A DNA stretch of 64,000 nucleotides from Zygnema cylindricum (GCA_037447655.1 JBBHKE010001601.1:1-64000), one strand, 5' to 3'. Positions 11,277 to 21,593 are shown, numbered from the stretch's first letter. Notes: generated by a model not told the origin, from the sequence alone. Numbers and translations: made by a program.

Positions 11277-11906
11277 CTACAAAATGAGTGAAGGCAGAAA
11301 AACTTGGTCTCGGGGCCAGACAATATGCATGTCATCCGAATTCAAAGGGAATAAACAACCAAGAAAAGTCGTAGCAAAGTCAAGTAGTGCTTGAAGGTGA
11401 TCCAATGAAAAAAATGGTGTTCCCAAAGGATCATCGTGGCGAGTGCCAATCGCAGATTCTATAGTGGCAGCATCACCAAAGGGACAGCCAAGAGGAAAGA
11501 TGAGGGGGTTTGGACGAGAATAAAAGGCACGCACAAAAAGAAAAATCTGGTTAATTCGCGATGGAGCATGCTTTAACTCTTGAAAGATAGCATTACGGCT
11601 AATTGTGTCAAATGTGTTGGCAACATCCACTTGAAGGACCACCCAATCCGGATGGAGGTCTAGAAGAGCCCAAAGACCATGAACAACTGCCTCACAACCC
11701 CCATTAGTAGCAACTCCAAATTGGTGCATTGTAAAGTGGTTATGGAAAGCTCCTTGAAGTTGAATACACATTGCACGGGCCACTAATCGATACAAAACTT
11801 CTCCAATAGCAATAGGACGAATACCGCCGGTTGGTTTGGAAACAGCGACAAGACGCGCCGCAGAGAGAAGAGGTATAACATAGTGAGGGACGTTTTCCCG
11901 AGCCAC
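11277..11906 (-). pseudogene. LINE reverse transcriptase domain
   Basis: This frame carries recognisable RT blocks. SKPTGGIRPIAIGEVLYRLV is the fingers motif. DVANTFDTISR corresponds to the first catalytic aspartate region. DDPLGTPFFSL is the (G)DPLG motif. LNSDDMHIV is the palm DD box, with Ser where most relatives have Ala. In an active LINE it copies element RNA at the nicked target. The frame lacks the rest of the protein and is separated from its neighbours by frame changes and stops, so it is a remnant. Confidence 0.8.
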
Positions 11907-12055
11907 CCTAGAAGCGACTTTAAATAGAAGGTCAAAACCTTGAGAGGGGGTCTAAAGAGGAAATACATCTCGCAGAAGTTCATTAACCATACAAGATTGG
12001 CCTCCCGCCGAAAGATGAGGAGACTGAATCAAAGCTTTTGTAAATGTTTCTCGCT

Positions 12056-12760
12056 CTAAGTCGAAAGACTCGAGAGGATCATGCACTTCGACGAAAAGAA
12101 GGAGCTCGTTACGAGCAAGAGGATGGAGCAAATGCAAAGTTTCAACTGTTGCCTCTTAAAACGAAGACGGGGTGAAAGGTCGAATCGCACAAGCAGCTCG
12201 AGAAAACTCCCCAGAACGACCAAGATAGACTGCCTAATGTAATCTCGCGGTGGAGCGTGTAAGTGGGGCATGGCGTTTAGGAGGGGACATGGAAAGACCG
12301 GTGACACGATCCGTGTGCTCTTGTTGCAATGACTCCCAATACCCTCTCAGAAATCGTTGGCAACGAGGTTTTGTCTCACGTGCCCCGCTCGCACACCCCC
12401 TTGTTGGCAAAACCAAAACCCAAAGAGGAAATAAGAGGAGTAAGTGCCATGCCGCGTCGTTGGTGATGTCTTCGACTAATAATGCTAAAGGAAATCGAAG
12501 AGCCGCTTGGATATAATCAAGAAGGTTGCTCGGGATACGAGTGTACAATTGAGGGCGTAGGTAGCCTAAGTGATAACACCCTGGAACGTCGAGACGACGA
12601 GCATACTGCGCATTGGTGGCAAGAGATGGTTGTTGGCGAACCATTGGAGGAGAAGGCTGGCCTTTGTCGGGGGTGGGATACCATTAGGAGTAAAAGGACA
12701 AGACTTCAAATGTCTCGACAAACCGCCACCCGCCACATATAGCCTTCCACACTAAGGACA
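12056..12760 (-). pseudogene. LINE N-terminal region with C2HC zinc finger
   Basis: At about 12760-12695 the minus strand encodes a C-x2-C-x12-H-x3-C finger (CGRLYVAGGGLSRHLKSC part visible) with an in-frame TAG between the first two cysteines. Frames 12644-12234 and 12307-12056 follow. The first includes AWHLLLLFPLWVL and ARETKPRCQRFLRGYWESL, a block that precedes the RT in this LINE type. An N-terminal DNA-binding finger is characteristic of R2-group elements. Stops and frame changes make it non-functional. Confidence 0.5.
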
Positions 12761-12769
12761 GGGTGCCTT

Positions 12770-14215
12770 AGTTGGACCAATACTTGATGATGGGGGCAAA
12801 GAGGGTGGTTGGGAAAGAGGGATGGAATGCAAAGGTGGAGAATGCTCTTGAAAATGGGGTGGACGATAGGGGGCAACAATGAGAGGGGGAGGAGGGGGAG
12901 GCTCTTTGCTTAAAGGTGGTGATGAAATAGGGTTTGTTGAAGGTATTGGCGGCGTGCTCTCAAGGGGATGTTCAACCCCACATGGGTTTGTGCAAGGGTT
13001 GGGAATGGTGGAGGGAACCGTGTGTGGGGGTAATTTTACAGTGGGGAGGGGGAGAGTGGTGCTTTGGGAGGTGGGCAGAAAGGGTTAAGGTTCTCATTTG
13101 AGGTAATCAAACGTGGCCGAGCGTGATCCGAAGAAGATGGCGACGGGAGCGTGACGCCCGTCGCTTATGAAGGGCCATAAGAGTGAGAGTTGGTGGATGG
13201 CGAGCGCTTGTGCTGCGTGAGCTTGGGGGTAGTGTAGAATTTGCTCGGACAGCTCCCATCGGTAGATGTAAAAGAAAAATGAAAAAAAGAAGGTCCCAGC
13301 ACGCCAAATTTTGCGCCAGTTACACGAAGAGAAGTTCAAGAATCCCCAACAGAAAGCCACAAAAAGATGGCCACAGAAAAAAAAAAGGGAGGAAAACGGC
13401 TGAAATGGACAACTCCGACTAGTAGAAAAAATAAAAGAGCGGATGGAGCTGATTTTCCCACCAGCAGAAAGGTGTTGTAAAATACGTTGTGTAGAGTATC
13501 CGCACGCCAAATTTGGCGTCGGATACACGGAGGGAAGGACGGAAAACCCTAGTAGGAAGCGTTGGCGGAAGCTTCTGTAAAACATAAGTTTCGAAGGTGT
13601 CTGGAAAGATATTATGCCTTTATGCGACGAAGGCAAAGCGTTTCTCTGATGATTAGAGGGACTTAAAATTTGGTGTGAAAAAACCAAAAAACGAAAGTAA
13701 AAAGGCGGCCGAATCTGACAGGGCGGATTAGGCTAAAAAGAAAGGAACGGAAAGAGTTTATTTGGGTATGGATAGAAAGGTATTGGAAAATCCTTTCTTT
13801 TGATTATCTGCACGCTATAATTGGTGGCAGATAAGGAAAGAGAAATCCAAAAAACGGTAGCAGGCAGCCATGGCCGAAGGTTCGAGAAGGAACAATTCCG
13901 CCTCGCTGGATTTCGTGAACTAAAACTGGGAGCCTCGCCTCGCTTTTCATGTACTGTAAAAGCGTAAATCTGAAAGGGGGTGACGTTCAACCTCGGAAGC
14001 AGCGGAAGGGGAATGCAGAAGGACCTTGCGTTTGTACCACTGTACTTTTTCCAAGGGCCGAGATTCATTGTTTCTTTCGATGGAGCACAATTTCAGCCGT
14101 CGATGAAAAGATATTGGTTCACGCCGCCAGAACTGTTGCCGGACGTTTTATTGTGGCGTCTATTCGCAGCCCAGATCAGATTCGCCACTATCTGTCAGCG
14201 AAGTGACGGCGACGG
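12770..14215 (-). other. Probable LINE 5' leader with degenerate repeats
   Basis: No domain is recognised. Three related blocks containing GCACGCCAAATTTGGCG-like words occur near 13298, 13500 and 13805, suggesting monomer-like repetition of the kind seen in some LINE 5' leaders. Positions 12780-13090 are G-rich (GTGG/GGAG). Assignment to the LINE is by position only. Confidence 0.35.
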
Positions 14216-14218
14216 CAG

Positions 14219-14758
14219 GACCGCCAATCGTTATTAGCGTTGTGTACGCTAATTCCGTCCCGCTTTTTTTTCTTTTTATTCTCCATTAGTGTAGTTCATT
14301 CTATTTTTTTCTTTATTCTATTTAGGGTTGTTTTCAGTACGTTGTCTCTTAAATAGAGTGGTGTACGGTCAGTGTCAGACCGTACATAAATGTACCTTTT
14401 TAAGTTAAAAAGTACAATAAATTAGTTTTAGTAACTACGGACGCATGAGAATGTGCGTTAAAAAAAGGAAAAAAAACCAGGTCGTAAGAAATCCCGCTCG
14501 CACATATTCGTCCGACAACCGCGTTTCGACCGTGTGAATGTACGATCTGTGTACGATTTGTCAGATTTTGTACGGAGATCTATATAAATGTAAGCATGTT
14601 TGCGACCGACATTTTTTTTTTCAAAGATCCAAATTACCATAACCAAACAATTAGAATGTATGATTTTTTCCAAAAAAATTAAATTCTTAAATAGCGTACA
14701 CCACGGTAATTATTTTTATACGCTAAAAAAACTTACACGCTAATAACGATTGGCGGTG
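14219..14758. mobile_element. CACCGCC-ended MITE (about 540 bp)
   Basis: The left end is CCGCCAATCGTTATTAGCG, missing the first CA. The right end is ...AACGATTGGCGGTG before TA (14759-14760). The interior matches 7.5-7.9 kb in the opposite orientation and 43190-43480 in the same orientation. It is non-coding. Confidence 0.65.
14349..14400 (-). promoter_or_regulatory. MITE palindrome-plus-TATA module, copy 3
   Basis: TACGGTC-AGTGTCA-GACCGTA is a perfect 7-bp-arm inverted repeat. The TTTAAAT-like box lies on the far side, so the module points to the minus strand. Confidence 0.5.
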
Positions 14759-15367
14759 TACAGTTATGTAAGATTTCGACGGCTAAATTTAAAGACAAAA
14801 TCTATCAAAATAACAAAAAACAAAAAGAAATAAAAAACGTACGATTTGTAGACCGCACTCAGAATAAGTGGAGTTCAGACAAGTTGACTCAGGACAAAAG
14901 AGACTAAATTTGACTTAGGACTAACACGTGGAATACACTGAAGTAGACTTACAACAAAAAAGGGATAAGATGGACGGTTGGATTTAGGCGAAAAAATACA
15001 GCGCCAAATTATAACAGACCACCTCCAAGCTTCTTTCGTGTATGTCTCAGACCGCAATTTTTTCCTCCGATTATGTAAAATTTTGGTAGCTCTATCGCTA
15101 AAAAGAACATACAGGTCCACATTTGATTCATCTCTCCTTCTTTATGTCTCCTTCTTACACACTTTTACACACAAATATTCTCTGTTTTTTGTGTTTTTAA
15201 TTTTGCTGACAGCCATAGTATCTTCACATATATCTTATTTTTAATTTTAGTGCCTAATTCTCAATTGTTGGTTTTTTGATTTTCTCGTTATCACTTCTTT
15301 TTACCTCCTCTCGTTTCTGTCCTAAAATAAGTTCCAGTTTTTGAAAGCTCCATTTTTCTTTAAAACC

Positions 15368-15660
15368 ATGGCCGGATCCGATACCGCTTTCACTAACGAA
15401 TTCCCAGTTGAAAATATTGTCTCAAAATTACAAAAAACAATCCTTACTGGCACAAATGGAGCTCATTTATCCAATACTGTGGATGCATCAAAGCTGGTTA
15501 ATGAGAAAAATGGTGAAATTGTACCTCCTGCAGATACGACAAAGCTTGGTTACCTTCTGGGAATGGGAACAGCTGTCCCTTAGCGTATGGTTTTGCAAAA
15601 AAATTTCCTTGTTGATTTTCTTGTTGACGTACGTGAAACGTGCGCTCGATATCCGGAATT
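15368..15660 (+). pseudogene. PKS exon 1 (N-terminus)
   Basis: It starts at an ATG in good context (AAAACCATGGCC) after a pyrimidine-rich leader. The first 72 codons end in LGYLLGMGTAVP, matching the conserved 'AIGTA-P' start of the thiolase fold. A TAG at 15581-15583 interrupts the frame. Beyond it the frame continues RMVLQKNFLVDFLVDVRETC, as expected for the next helix, so the TAG looks like a recent nonsense change. The splice donor could not be fixed. Confidence 0.65.
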
Positions 15661-15711
15661 GTGGTATCCACATTGAAAGATAAATCAAATTAGACCCACC
15701 AGCGTAACATC

Positions 15712-15776
15712 TGAGCTGTGGGCACAGTGGTAGTGCGTTCGCAGCTAAGTGTAAGGATCCAGGATCAAATCCGCTC
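15712..15776 (+). other. tRNA-like sequence in PKS intron 1 (SINE head candidate)
   Basis: GCACAGTGGTAGTGC forms a tRNA-like D arm with box-A character. About 25 bases later GGATCAAATCC is close to the box-B consensus. GAGC and GCTC can pair as an acceptor end. The anticodon arm is poor, so this is more likely a tRNA-derived SINE head than a working tRNA gene. Confidence 0.35.
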
Positions 15777-16335
15777 AAATCCTGGCATGCTCATCATTCC
15801 CTTTATTGGGATCGTCCATTCTATCCCCCGATTCTAGGAATCTTAACATTTCTTGACACTCACACTAATTCACAGGAAGTGAAGGATATTGCCAAGAAGA
15901 TCAGTGGACTTCTTTTGCCTTGCCTCTTTTGGTTCAGGGGATTTGGCCCGAGGGAGGAGGGTTGCGTGAGGTGGAGGGATTGGAACTTCAAGATCATCGG
16001 ATGGGATCAGAGGAGACTTTTTTGCATGGGCATGAAGGGCATCCGGGGAGGGAGGGAGGGAGGTTGGTCCCAAATTTAATTTAGCACTATCTCTACATAT
16101 CTACGCTCCCTCTTCTGTTTAAATCTATAACCGGCTCTTCAATTGTTATTTGTGATACGATTGTATAATAATTTGCAATCCTCAAAATTGTTTTGCATCA
16201 CAATTGCTTAACATATTCCTCACAGTCTATTAGAGATAGTTATCCTTGTTTGTATCCCTCCTCCACCTACTTCCTACTCCTATTTTGTTTATTACTTTTG
16301 CTGACTAAACCTCCATTTTTTTTCATTACTATTAC

Positions 16336-16897
16336 TCTGACTATTCCTGCATCCATATCTCTAAACCAAATTGGTTCTTTAATTTCGATTTTTTTTCCTA
16401 CTGCAGTCAAGTCCTGTGGAATCACCACACGCCACCTGGCTTATTACAAAGACGAGTATGCGAAGAATCCTAATCTCACAAAATTTGGAGCACCCACATT
16501 GGATGATAGACTTGCGATGTTCAAAAAAGTTGGCGTCACCATCGGCAATGAGGCAGCAGAGAGGGCCATAGCTGATTGGGGTGGTGATAGATCTGACATT
16601 ACTCACATACTCTACTCTGACTATTCCTCCATCCATATCTTTAAATCAAATTGGTTCTTTAATTTCGATTTTTTTTCCTACTGCAGTCAAGTCCTGTGGA
16701 ATCACCACACACCATCTGGCTTATTATAAAAACGAGTATGCGAAGAATCCTAATCCCACAAAATTTGGAGGACCCACATAGGATGATAGACTTGCGATGT
16801 TCAAAAAATTTGGCGTGACCATCGGCCATCAGCCAGCAGGAGGGCCATAGCTGATTGGGGTGGTGATAGATCTGACATTACTCACATCCTCACATAC
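16336..16897 (+). repeat. 281-bp tandem duplication covering PKS intron end plus exon 2
   Basis: A block from CTCTGACTATTCCT through the exon-2 sequence is repeated head to tail, with the second copy starting at about 16616. Each copy retains the pyrimidine tract and CTGCAG acceptor before TCAAGTCCTGTGG. The copies differ at about 5% of positions by eye. Confidence 0.85.
16406..16612 (+). pseudogene. PKS exon 2, first copy
   Basis: After a CTGCAG splice acceptor the frame reads KSCGITTRHLAYYKDEYAKN and then TLDDRLAMFKKVGVTIGNEA, followed by AIADWGGDRSDITHI. These match the block that follows the conserved intron of chalcone synthases (K-S-x-I-x-x-R to the W-G-x-x-x-S-D-I-T-H strand). The phase-1 acceptor agrees with the known family intron. 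The copy ends by running into the duplicated intron sequence. Confidence 0.75.
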
Positions 16898-16930
16898 TCT
16901 TCTTCCGGCATGTTGTGCCCTAGTGAGGAT
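16688..16930 (+). pseudogene. PKS exon 2, duplicated copy
   Basis: Same exon as the upstream copy but more damaged: TAG replaces a codon after FGGPT, and a small deletion disrupts the Glu-Ala-Ala segment. This copy continues into the true downstream sequence, DITHILTYSSSGMLCPSED, the 'T-H-x-x-x-x-x-x-S-G-x-x-x-P' block before the active-site exon. Confidence 0.7.
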
Positions 16931-17210
16931 ACGTTTACACAAATTTCCACTCTCTAAAAAACCCTAAAAAAACCCTAATTTCGTTCGCTGGAGTGTTTGT
17001 TTATTTGCAGAAAGAAATGAATCGATGAAACCAGTATAAAGGCGTTATTTGCAGGGTAGAATTGTCCATCCATAACCTTAAAATTTGAAACATTCTAGAT
17101 AGATGGATGCGCTCGCTTGTAGAGCTGAAATCACCTAATTTTTTATTTTTTTTATCATAGGCAAAAAATTTGCTATATCCATCATCCATTGCCTGAGCAG
17201 AAGTTTTTTT

Positions 17211-17292
17211 TTCTCTCTCTCTCTCCCCTCCCACTCTCTCTCCCTATCCCTCTCCCTCTCCCTCTCCCTCCCTCTCTCTCTCGCTCTCTCTC
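17211..17292. repeat. (CT)n microsatellite
   Basis: CT/CCT dinucleotide and trinucleotide tract in the intron before PKS exon 3. Confidence 0.9.
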
Positions 17293-17398
17293 TATTTTGA
17301 CCTTTGCATCTTTTGAATCTTGCAAGTCTAGACCTTCGACTGATCATATCTTTGGGATTGCGTCAACAAACCAAACACATGTTTGTTTTTTATATAGG

Positions 17399-17690
17399 AT
17401 GCGATGGTGGAATCGTTGGTCTCCGAACTGCCTATGAAGTTGCATTGGCTGATCCTTCTCATTGTATTCTTGTAGTATGTTATGAAGTTAACTCTGTAAA
17501 TGGTCAAGGTTTGGATCCTGAACATCCTGTGAATGACGTCATTGTCAACATTTTTTTTCCGGTGATGGAGCAGGAGGTGAGGAGCCTTATTTTCAGATTT
17601 TCCATGCCAGATTTGAGTAGGGAAGAATTAATTTTTCAAATTAAATGCTCCCTTCTATTAGAGGTGGATTGGCGGACGCCATGAAATTGT
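17399..17690 (+). pseudogene. PKS exon 3 with the active-site cysteine block
   Basis: After a TTATATAG acceptor the frame reads GCDGGIVGLRTAYEVALADP and then CILVVCYEVNS. This corresponds to the nucleophile-Cys loop (G-C-x-G-G) and the L-V-V-C-x-E strand, so the catalytic cysteine position is kept. Further on, HPVNDVIVNIFF is followed in another frame by SGDGAGGEEPYFQIFHA, the conserved GDGA loop. The two are joined by a run of eight T, which is either a frameshift mutation or a homopolymer sequencing error. Homology fades near 17690. Confidence 0.75.
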
Positions 17691-17708
17691 ACACAAGAGA
17701 AAGGTCAA

Positions 17709-18245
17709 TGCATTGGAGAGAGAAATTGATTTGTATTTGGGATGATTTCATTGAGTGAGAAAATTCACTTATATACAAAATACACAGTGCTAATTACTGT
17801 GGAGTCTAAGCGCTTTTTGGTGCGCTGTAACTAAAAGGATCCTAGTCAAGATTCTAATACATATATTCAAGATTTTACGTGACTAAATTATAATATATGT
17901 AGACTAGATTCTAAAGTAAGTTAGATTGTAACGGATTGACTTTAGGTCGGCAATGTACCAAAGTAATTAAGACCTAAAGTAACGACGTAGACTCAAGCGA
18001 CAAAGAGTACGAAGATAAAATTAAAGTACAAAAGAGAATTAAGACAAACAAAAAAAACATAGAAAAAAAAAGACCGTCGCCCAAAGGACTCGTACGTAGG
18101 GCGACAAGACTGACCGACGCATGTAGAGTACGATAAGACAAAGACCGGACTGACGCATGTAATGATGGGTATGGAAGAGACCAAGACCGGACCGACGTAT
18201 GTAATGACGAGTACGGACAGAACTAACGCTAAATGACCCTTAACA
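17709..18245 (-). repeat. LTR of copia F
   Basis: In element sense it starts TGTTAAGGGTC right after the polypurine tract. The outer end near 17709 is estimated from a TG and from loss of PKS homology. It contains imperfect repeats of about 55 bp with GACYGACGYATGTA at 18110-18210. Confidence 0.5.
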
Positions 18246-18297
18246 CCCACCCTCAAGCGAAAACTAGGAAGTAGATATAGATGAATATAAAGGAAAT

Positions 18298-19200
18298 TTA
18301 GCCAAGATGAGAAGGAAGACAAAGGCCAGAGGAGAGGCGATACTGCTCAAAGTGAGGGCGATGAAAAGCCTTGGTGAGATAATCAGCCACTTGGTTAGCG
18401 TGTTTGACATAAAGAAACTGGAGAGTGCCATCTTCAACCCGCTCGCTAGAGTAATGATACCGAATGTCAATGTGCTTCGTCCGCTTGGGGTGAACAGGAT
18501 TGCGGATCAAAGCAAGGGCTCTTTGGGAATCGGAAAAAATGGGAGTAGGGGCTGAACGGGGAAATCCAAGATTATAACGAAAGTCCGAAGCCAGACAGCT
18601 TCCTTGGCGGCGTGACAAACGGCCATAAATTCCGCCTCAGTGTTGGAGCATGCCGCGGTAGGTTCCTTTCTGCATGACCAAGAGATAAGACCATTGCCCA
18701 AAAAGAAGCACGAGCCAGTGGTGGAAAGCTTGGAAAGCTCATCTTGTGCCCAATCTGAATCAACAAAACCCGTAAGAGCACTAGAGCCAGATGAAGAATA
18801 TGTAAGACAAAGAGTTTTAGTGCCTTGTAGATAACGAAAGACACGTTTGGCTGCGGCAAGATGATCAAGAGGAGGACGTTGGAGGAATTGACTGAGTTTA
18901 GTGACAATTGTGGCAAGTTCAGGACGGGTGGCTTGCTTGGCGTACATAAGGGCTCTGACCATCGAGCGGTAAATGAAATGGAGGGAGGGGGAGAGAAAGG
19001 ATTAAGTGGAAGGGAGGAGAGGGGCATTGGCATCCAAAAGAGTGGAAAGGGAAGAGCAATCTACCATGCCCGAGCGTTCCAAAAGATTAGAGATAAAGGT
19101 CTCCTGAGAGAGGGAGAGGGTGCGAGCTGAGCGGTTACGAAAAACTTGAATGTCCAAATAATACGTGAGCTCACCTAGATCGGCCATGTCAAAATGGGTT
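18298..19200 (-). pseudogene. Copia F RT end and RNase H
   Basis: Frames 19187-19002, 18962-18507 and 18618-18298 read in order. MADLGELTYYLDIQVFRNRS is the end of RT. Then come ATRPELATIVTKLSQFL, FVDSDWAQD (RNase H Asp), SNTEAEFMAV (Glu) and FSDSQRALAL (Asp), then KHANQVADYLTKAF at the C-terminus. The catalytic D, E and D are present, but frame changes separate them. In a live element this removes RNA from the RNA:DNA hybrid. Confidence 0.8.
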
Positions 19201-19215
19201 TGAAGGAGAGATTTG

Positions 19216-19346
19216 ACACGTATCGGCCGAATTCACTTAATTTGGATTTGGTTTCAGCTGGTGTTAAGTTATGTTTGGTCTGATGCGTCGGCAGTTAAAT
19301 TTGTTGGTACGTTTTATTTTTCTTGGTACCGTACGACGTCGGTTCA
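19216..19346. other. No gene seen
   Basis: Short spacer between the broken copia F and the hAT MITE. Confidence 0.6.
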
Positions 19347-19354
19347 CTTTGTAC

Positions 19355-19809
19355 CATAGTTCAAAAGTAAGTGAAAGTACACATTTACAATATGCCTATT
19401 GTACGCAAAAAATACAATATACCTTTAAGACCCATATTGTATTGGCCGCAAAATGAAATAAAATAGTAACAGGGTTGAGTTGCACATGGATCGATAGAGA
19501 ATTAAACGTCATGTCTAAATTTGAAAAAAAAAATGGACAAAAAAACTTTTTCTGTGAGTTTAGAGCGACTTTTTATTTAAACCGTCAGATTCGGACGATC
19601 GAATGGTCGCTGATTAAAGTAGCGATCAACAAGATCACATGAAAAGCCTATAACATAACTTACGATAGGACTATCGTCAGATTTGGACGATCAGACGGTC
19701 GATGATCAACGTAGCGACTTAAGACAATCACATGAAAAGCGCATAACACAACTTACGATGAAGGCGTCAACAAAAGACCTACAATAGAAACGCCTACTTT
19801 TGAACTATG
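19355..19809. mobile_element. hAT-type MITE, copy 1 (455 bp)
   Basis: The terminal inverted repeat CATAGTTCAAAAGTA is present at both ends. The 8-bp sequence CTTTGTAC directly flanks the element on each side (19347-19354 and 19810-19817). An 8-bp duplication with CA...TG ends is the hAT signature. There is no transposase. The interior includes a tandem duplication of about 100 bp (19578-19780). Confidence 0.85.
19578..19780. repeat. Tandem duplication of about 100 bp inside the hAT MITE
   Basis: Two diverged units each contain CGTCAGATTYGGACGATC, then GATCAACGTAGCGAT-like and TCACATGAAAAGC blocks. The second family copy (43.6-43.94 kb) has a single unit. Confidence 0.7.
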
Positions 19810-19817
19810 CTTTGTAC

Positions 19818-20410
19818 GTAGGACTATAGTTTCATTTGGTAGTGTACCGACGTCGGCGTCGGTTCATTTACTGCGCAGGACTGTTGTACTATTTGTTTCG
19901 TCTACCACACGGTTGAAGTTCCGCGTCACTTCTATTTCGGCGTTGAAGGTTCTAGTGAGTGTGTGACTGAGTTTCCGTGAAGTTAGTAAGTCAGTGACGT
20001 GAGGAGAAAGTCGAGTGAAGTCGTGCAGAGTAAGTCTTCTTTGTTTCCCTATTTTAATAGGAGTCTTAACGTGAGTTATTAATCCGGAAGTAAGTGTTAG
20101 TGAGTGAGTAAAAAGAGTGAGACTAAGAGTGAGAGTTTGTAAAGAAAAGGCTTCGGTCAAATAAAGATTTATTTGGACGAATTATTTTTTGTGGTAATTT
20201 CTCTTTGTTTGTGTGATATAAAAAGACTTCCATTGTGCATTATATTTTTTTCCGGATTTGTAGAAAGAAATGATCTTGAATTTATCAAAATGGCACACTG
20301 AGACTAAGTCGATGCCGCCTACTTCCATTTTTTTTAATTTGAGAAGCTACTAGGAAAGGCCATGATTTGCACGCACAGTAAGACCACATGTAGTGAGACG
20401 ATCAGCTAGA
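19818..20410. other. No gene seen
   Basis: No coding signal. A GTACCG-CGACGTCGGTTCA word occurs on both sides of the hAT element (about 19327-19348 and 19843-19867). Confidence 0.55.
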
Positions 20411-20508
20411 AAGAGAGGGAGTGAGAGAGAAAACAAGAGAGAGAGAGAGCAAGAGAGCGAAGGAGGAAGTGAGGGAGAGGGAGAAGGGGAGAGAGAGAGA
20501 GAGAGAAT
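20411..20508. repeat. (GA)n microsatellite
   Basis: GA-rich tract directly after the C-terminal PKS exon in its own (minus) sense. Confidence 0.9.
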
Positions 20509-20707
20509 GATAAAACAAAGAGCATTCGAGCATAACTTCCTGACCTGCTGACTTGCAAATTCCTAGGGCTCAAATTACATCCCTTTTCTAATGTATCCAT
20601 TATAACTTTCCCACCCGGATGAACAGCCCACAACAAATCTTTCTCGTAATAAACTCCTTCTCACACGAAACTACGAACAAAAGGATCCACAGATTCAAAT
20701 ATAAGTT

Positions 20708-21593
20708 TGAAATTCTGTGGTCTCCATTGACCCACAGAATGAGCAGCCTATGTAAAGCCTCTAGGATAATATTTGCCCCTTCCACTTTCCCACTTAATAA
20801 GTGCCGCCCTGGCACACAAATATTCTGACCACCCTCACCCATGTGAGGACAAGACTCCCTTGTGTCAAACGCAAAAAGAATCACTGAATTTGCTCCCTGA
20901 GCAGTAAGTTATGGCTGGTCAAAGATGAGCTTTATAGTTCAGCTCTCTTAGAGAGAGGAACCTAAATATTACTAAGTCTTGGTCTGCCTACTCACGACTA
21001 CCTACTACTAAACCCTAGTCCAATAGGAACACTATATAGTACAAGAAGGTACAATGGGCGATGTACTTATTGTACGGCCATTGTACGACAAGGTCTACAA
21101 GGTGACAACTGTCAAATCGGAAACCATAGTTCCTCCTCCCATCTTCTCGCCTATCAAATAATGTGGCGCCACGTGGCACCGCGTGACGTTATCTCCGTAT
21201 GCCGCCAAAAAGCTCACTTCGCGTGGCGGCTATAATGCCGGCCGTCCGATCAAAACATATTTTACACGGTTCAGATTCGCGTACATGCATGAATTGCTCA
21301 TTTTGGTTAGTCTGCTGTTATTTAGCTGTTGCGTTAATGTTCATATATCTTTGAAACCCGTCACGTGTATCGTTTCGATAACGCCTTATCGTTTAAGACG
21401 TACGATTATATAGAGGTCTACCGACCCAGGTTCAAATCTGGACCTAGACAATATTTTAGTAAAATATCCTCTACTTCAAAATCTGCCACTTTCTAAATAT
21501 GGCGGCAACCATGGCGCGCCTTTGATCCTCACTCTCTTTCTTTAAAGTAAAACTAAAATAGAGAAGTGAACTATTAATTACCTCTTTTCAACA
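20708..21593 (-). mobile_element. Solo LTR of the C1 copia family
   Basis: It begins TGAAATTCTGTGGTCTCC and ends TTTTCAACA. It is flanked by the 5-bp duplication AAGTT (20703-20707 and 21594-21598). It aligns throughout its length with the LTRs of C1 (59.3 and 62.4 kb), with a deletion of about 200 bp. It is a product of LTR-LTR recombination that left one LTR inside a PKS exon. Confidence 0.9.
21376..21450 (+). other. tRNA-like module in solo LTR
   Basis: TTTAAGACGTACGATTATATA is followed by CCCAGGTTCAAATCTGG, the latter close to box B. It occupies the same LTR position as the modules in C1. Confidence 0.45.

Larger units (their letters stand above)
8150..14215 (-). mobile_element. R2-like LINE with zinc finger, RT and restriction-like endonuclease; decayed
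   Basis: A minus-strand non-LTR retrotransposon runs from a repeat-bearing 5' leader (about 14215-12800) through a C2HC zinc finger (about 12760-12695), an N-terminal region (12644-12056), reverse transcriptase (11906-11277), connector (11187-10852), C-terminal region (9560-9001), endonuclease-like domain (8943-8638) and tail (8625-8400). The domain order fits site-specific LINEs of the R2 group with a restriction-like endonuclease. Frames are offset and contain stops, and 1.28 kb of foreign DNA sits at 9561-10845. The MITE at 14219-14758 adjoins its 5' end. Confidence 0.65.
15368..17700 (+). pseudogene. Type III polyketide synthase (chalcone-synthase superfamily) pseudogene, 5' part
   Basis: Exon-like blocks in order resemble the N-terminal two-thirds of a type III polyketide synthase, a homodimeric cytosolic enzyme that extends a CoA starter with malonyl-CoA. 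Visible defects are an in-frame TAG after GMGTAVP, a 281-bp tandem duplication of exon 2, and a frameshift in a run of eight T before the GDGAG loop. The gene is cut off near 17700 by the LTR of a copia element. A C-terminal exon of the same family lies in the opposite orientation at 20.5-21.65 kb, so one gene may have been split by insertion and inversion. The family assignment is firm; substrate specificity cannot be told. Confidence 0.75.
17709..19215 (-). mobile_element. Copia element F, 3' part (LTR plus RT end and RNase H)
   Basis: A minus-strand copia fragment. The 3' LTR lies at about 17709-18245 and is preceded (in element sense) by a purine-rich GCTTGAGGGTGGG polypurine tract. RNase H and the end of RT occupy 18298-19215. 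Homology stops abruptly at about 19215, so the 5' two-thirds is missing. It adjoins the end of PKS exon 3 and probably truncated that gene. Its sequence differs from the A/B/C lineage. Confidence 0.7.

Noticed and set aside
15368-17690. Working PKS gene with unusual introns
   Set aside because: In-frame TAG in exon 1, duplicated exon 2, frameshift before the GDGA loop and loss of the C-terminus together argue for a pseudogene.
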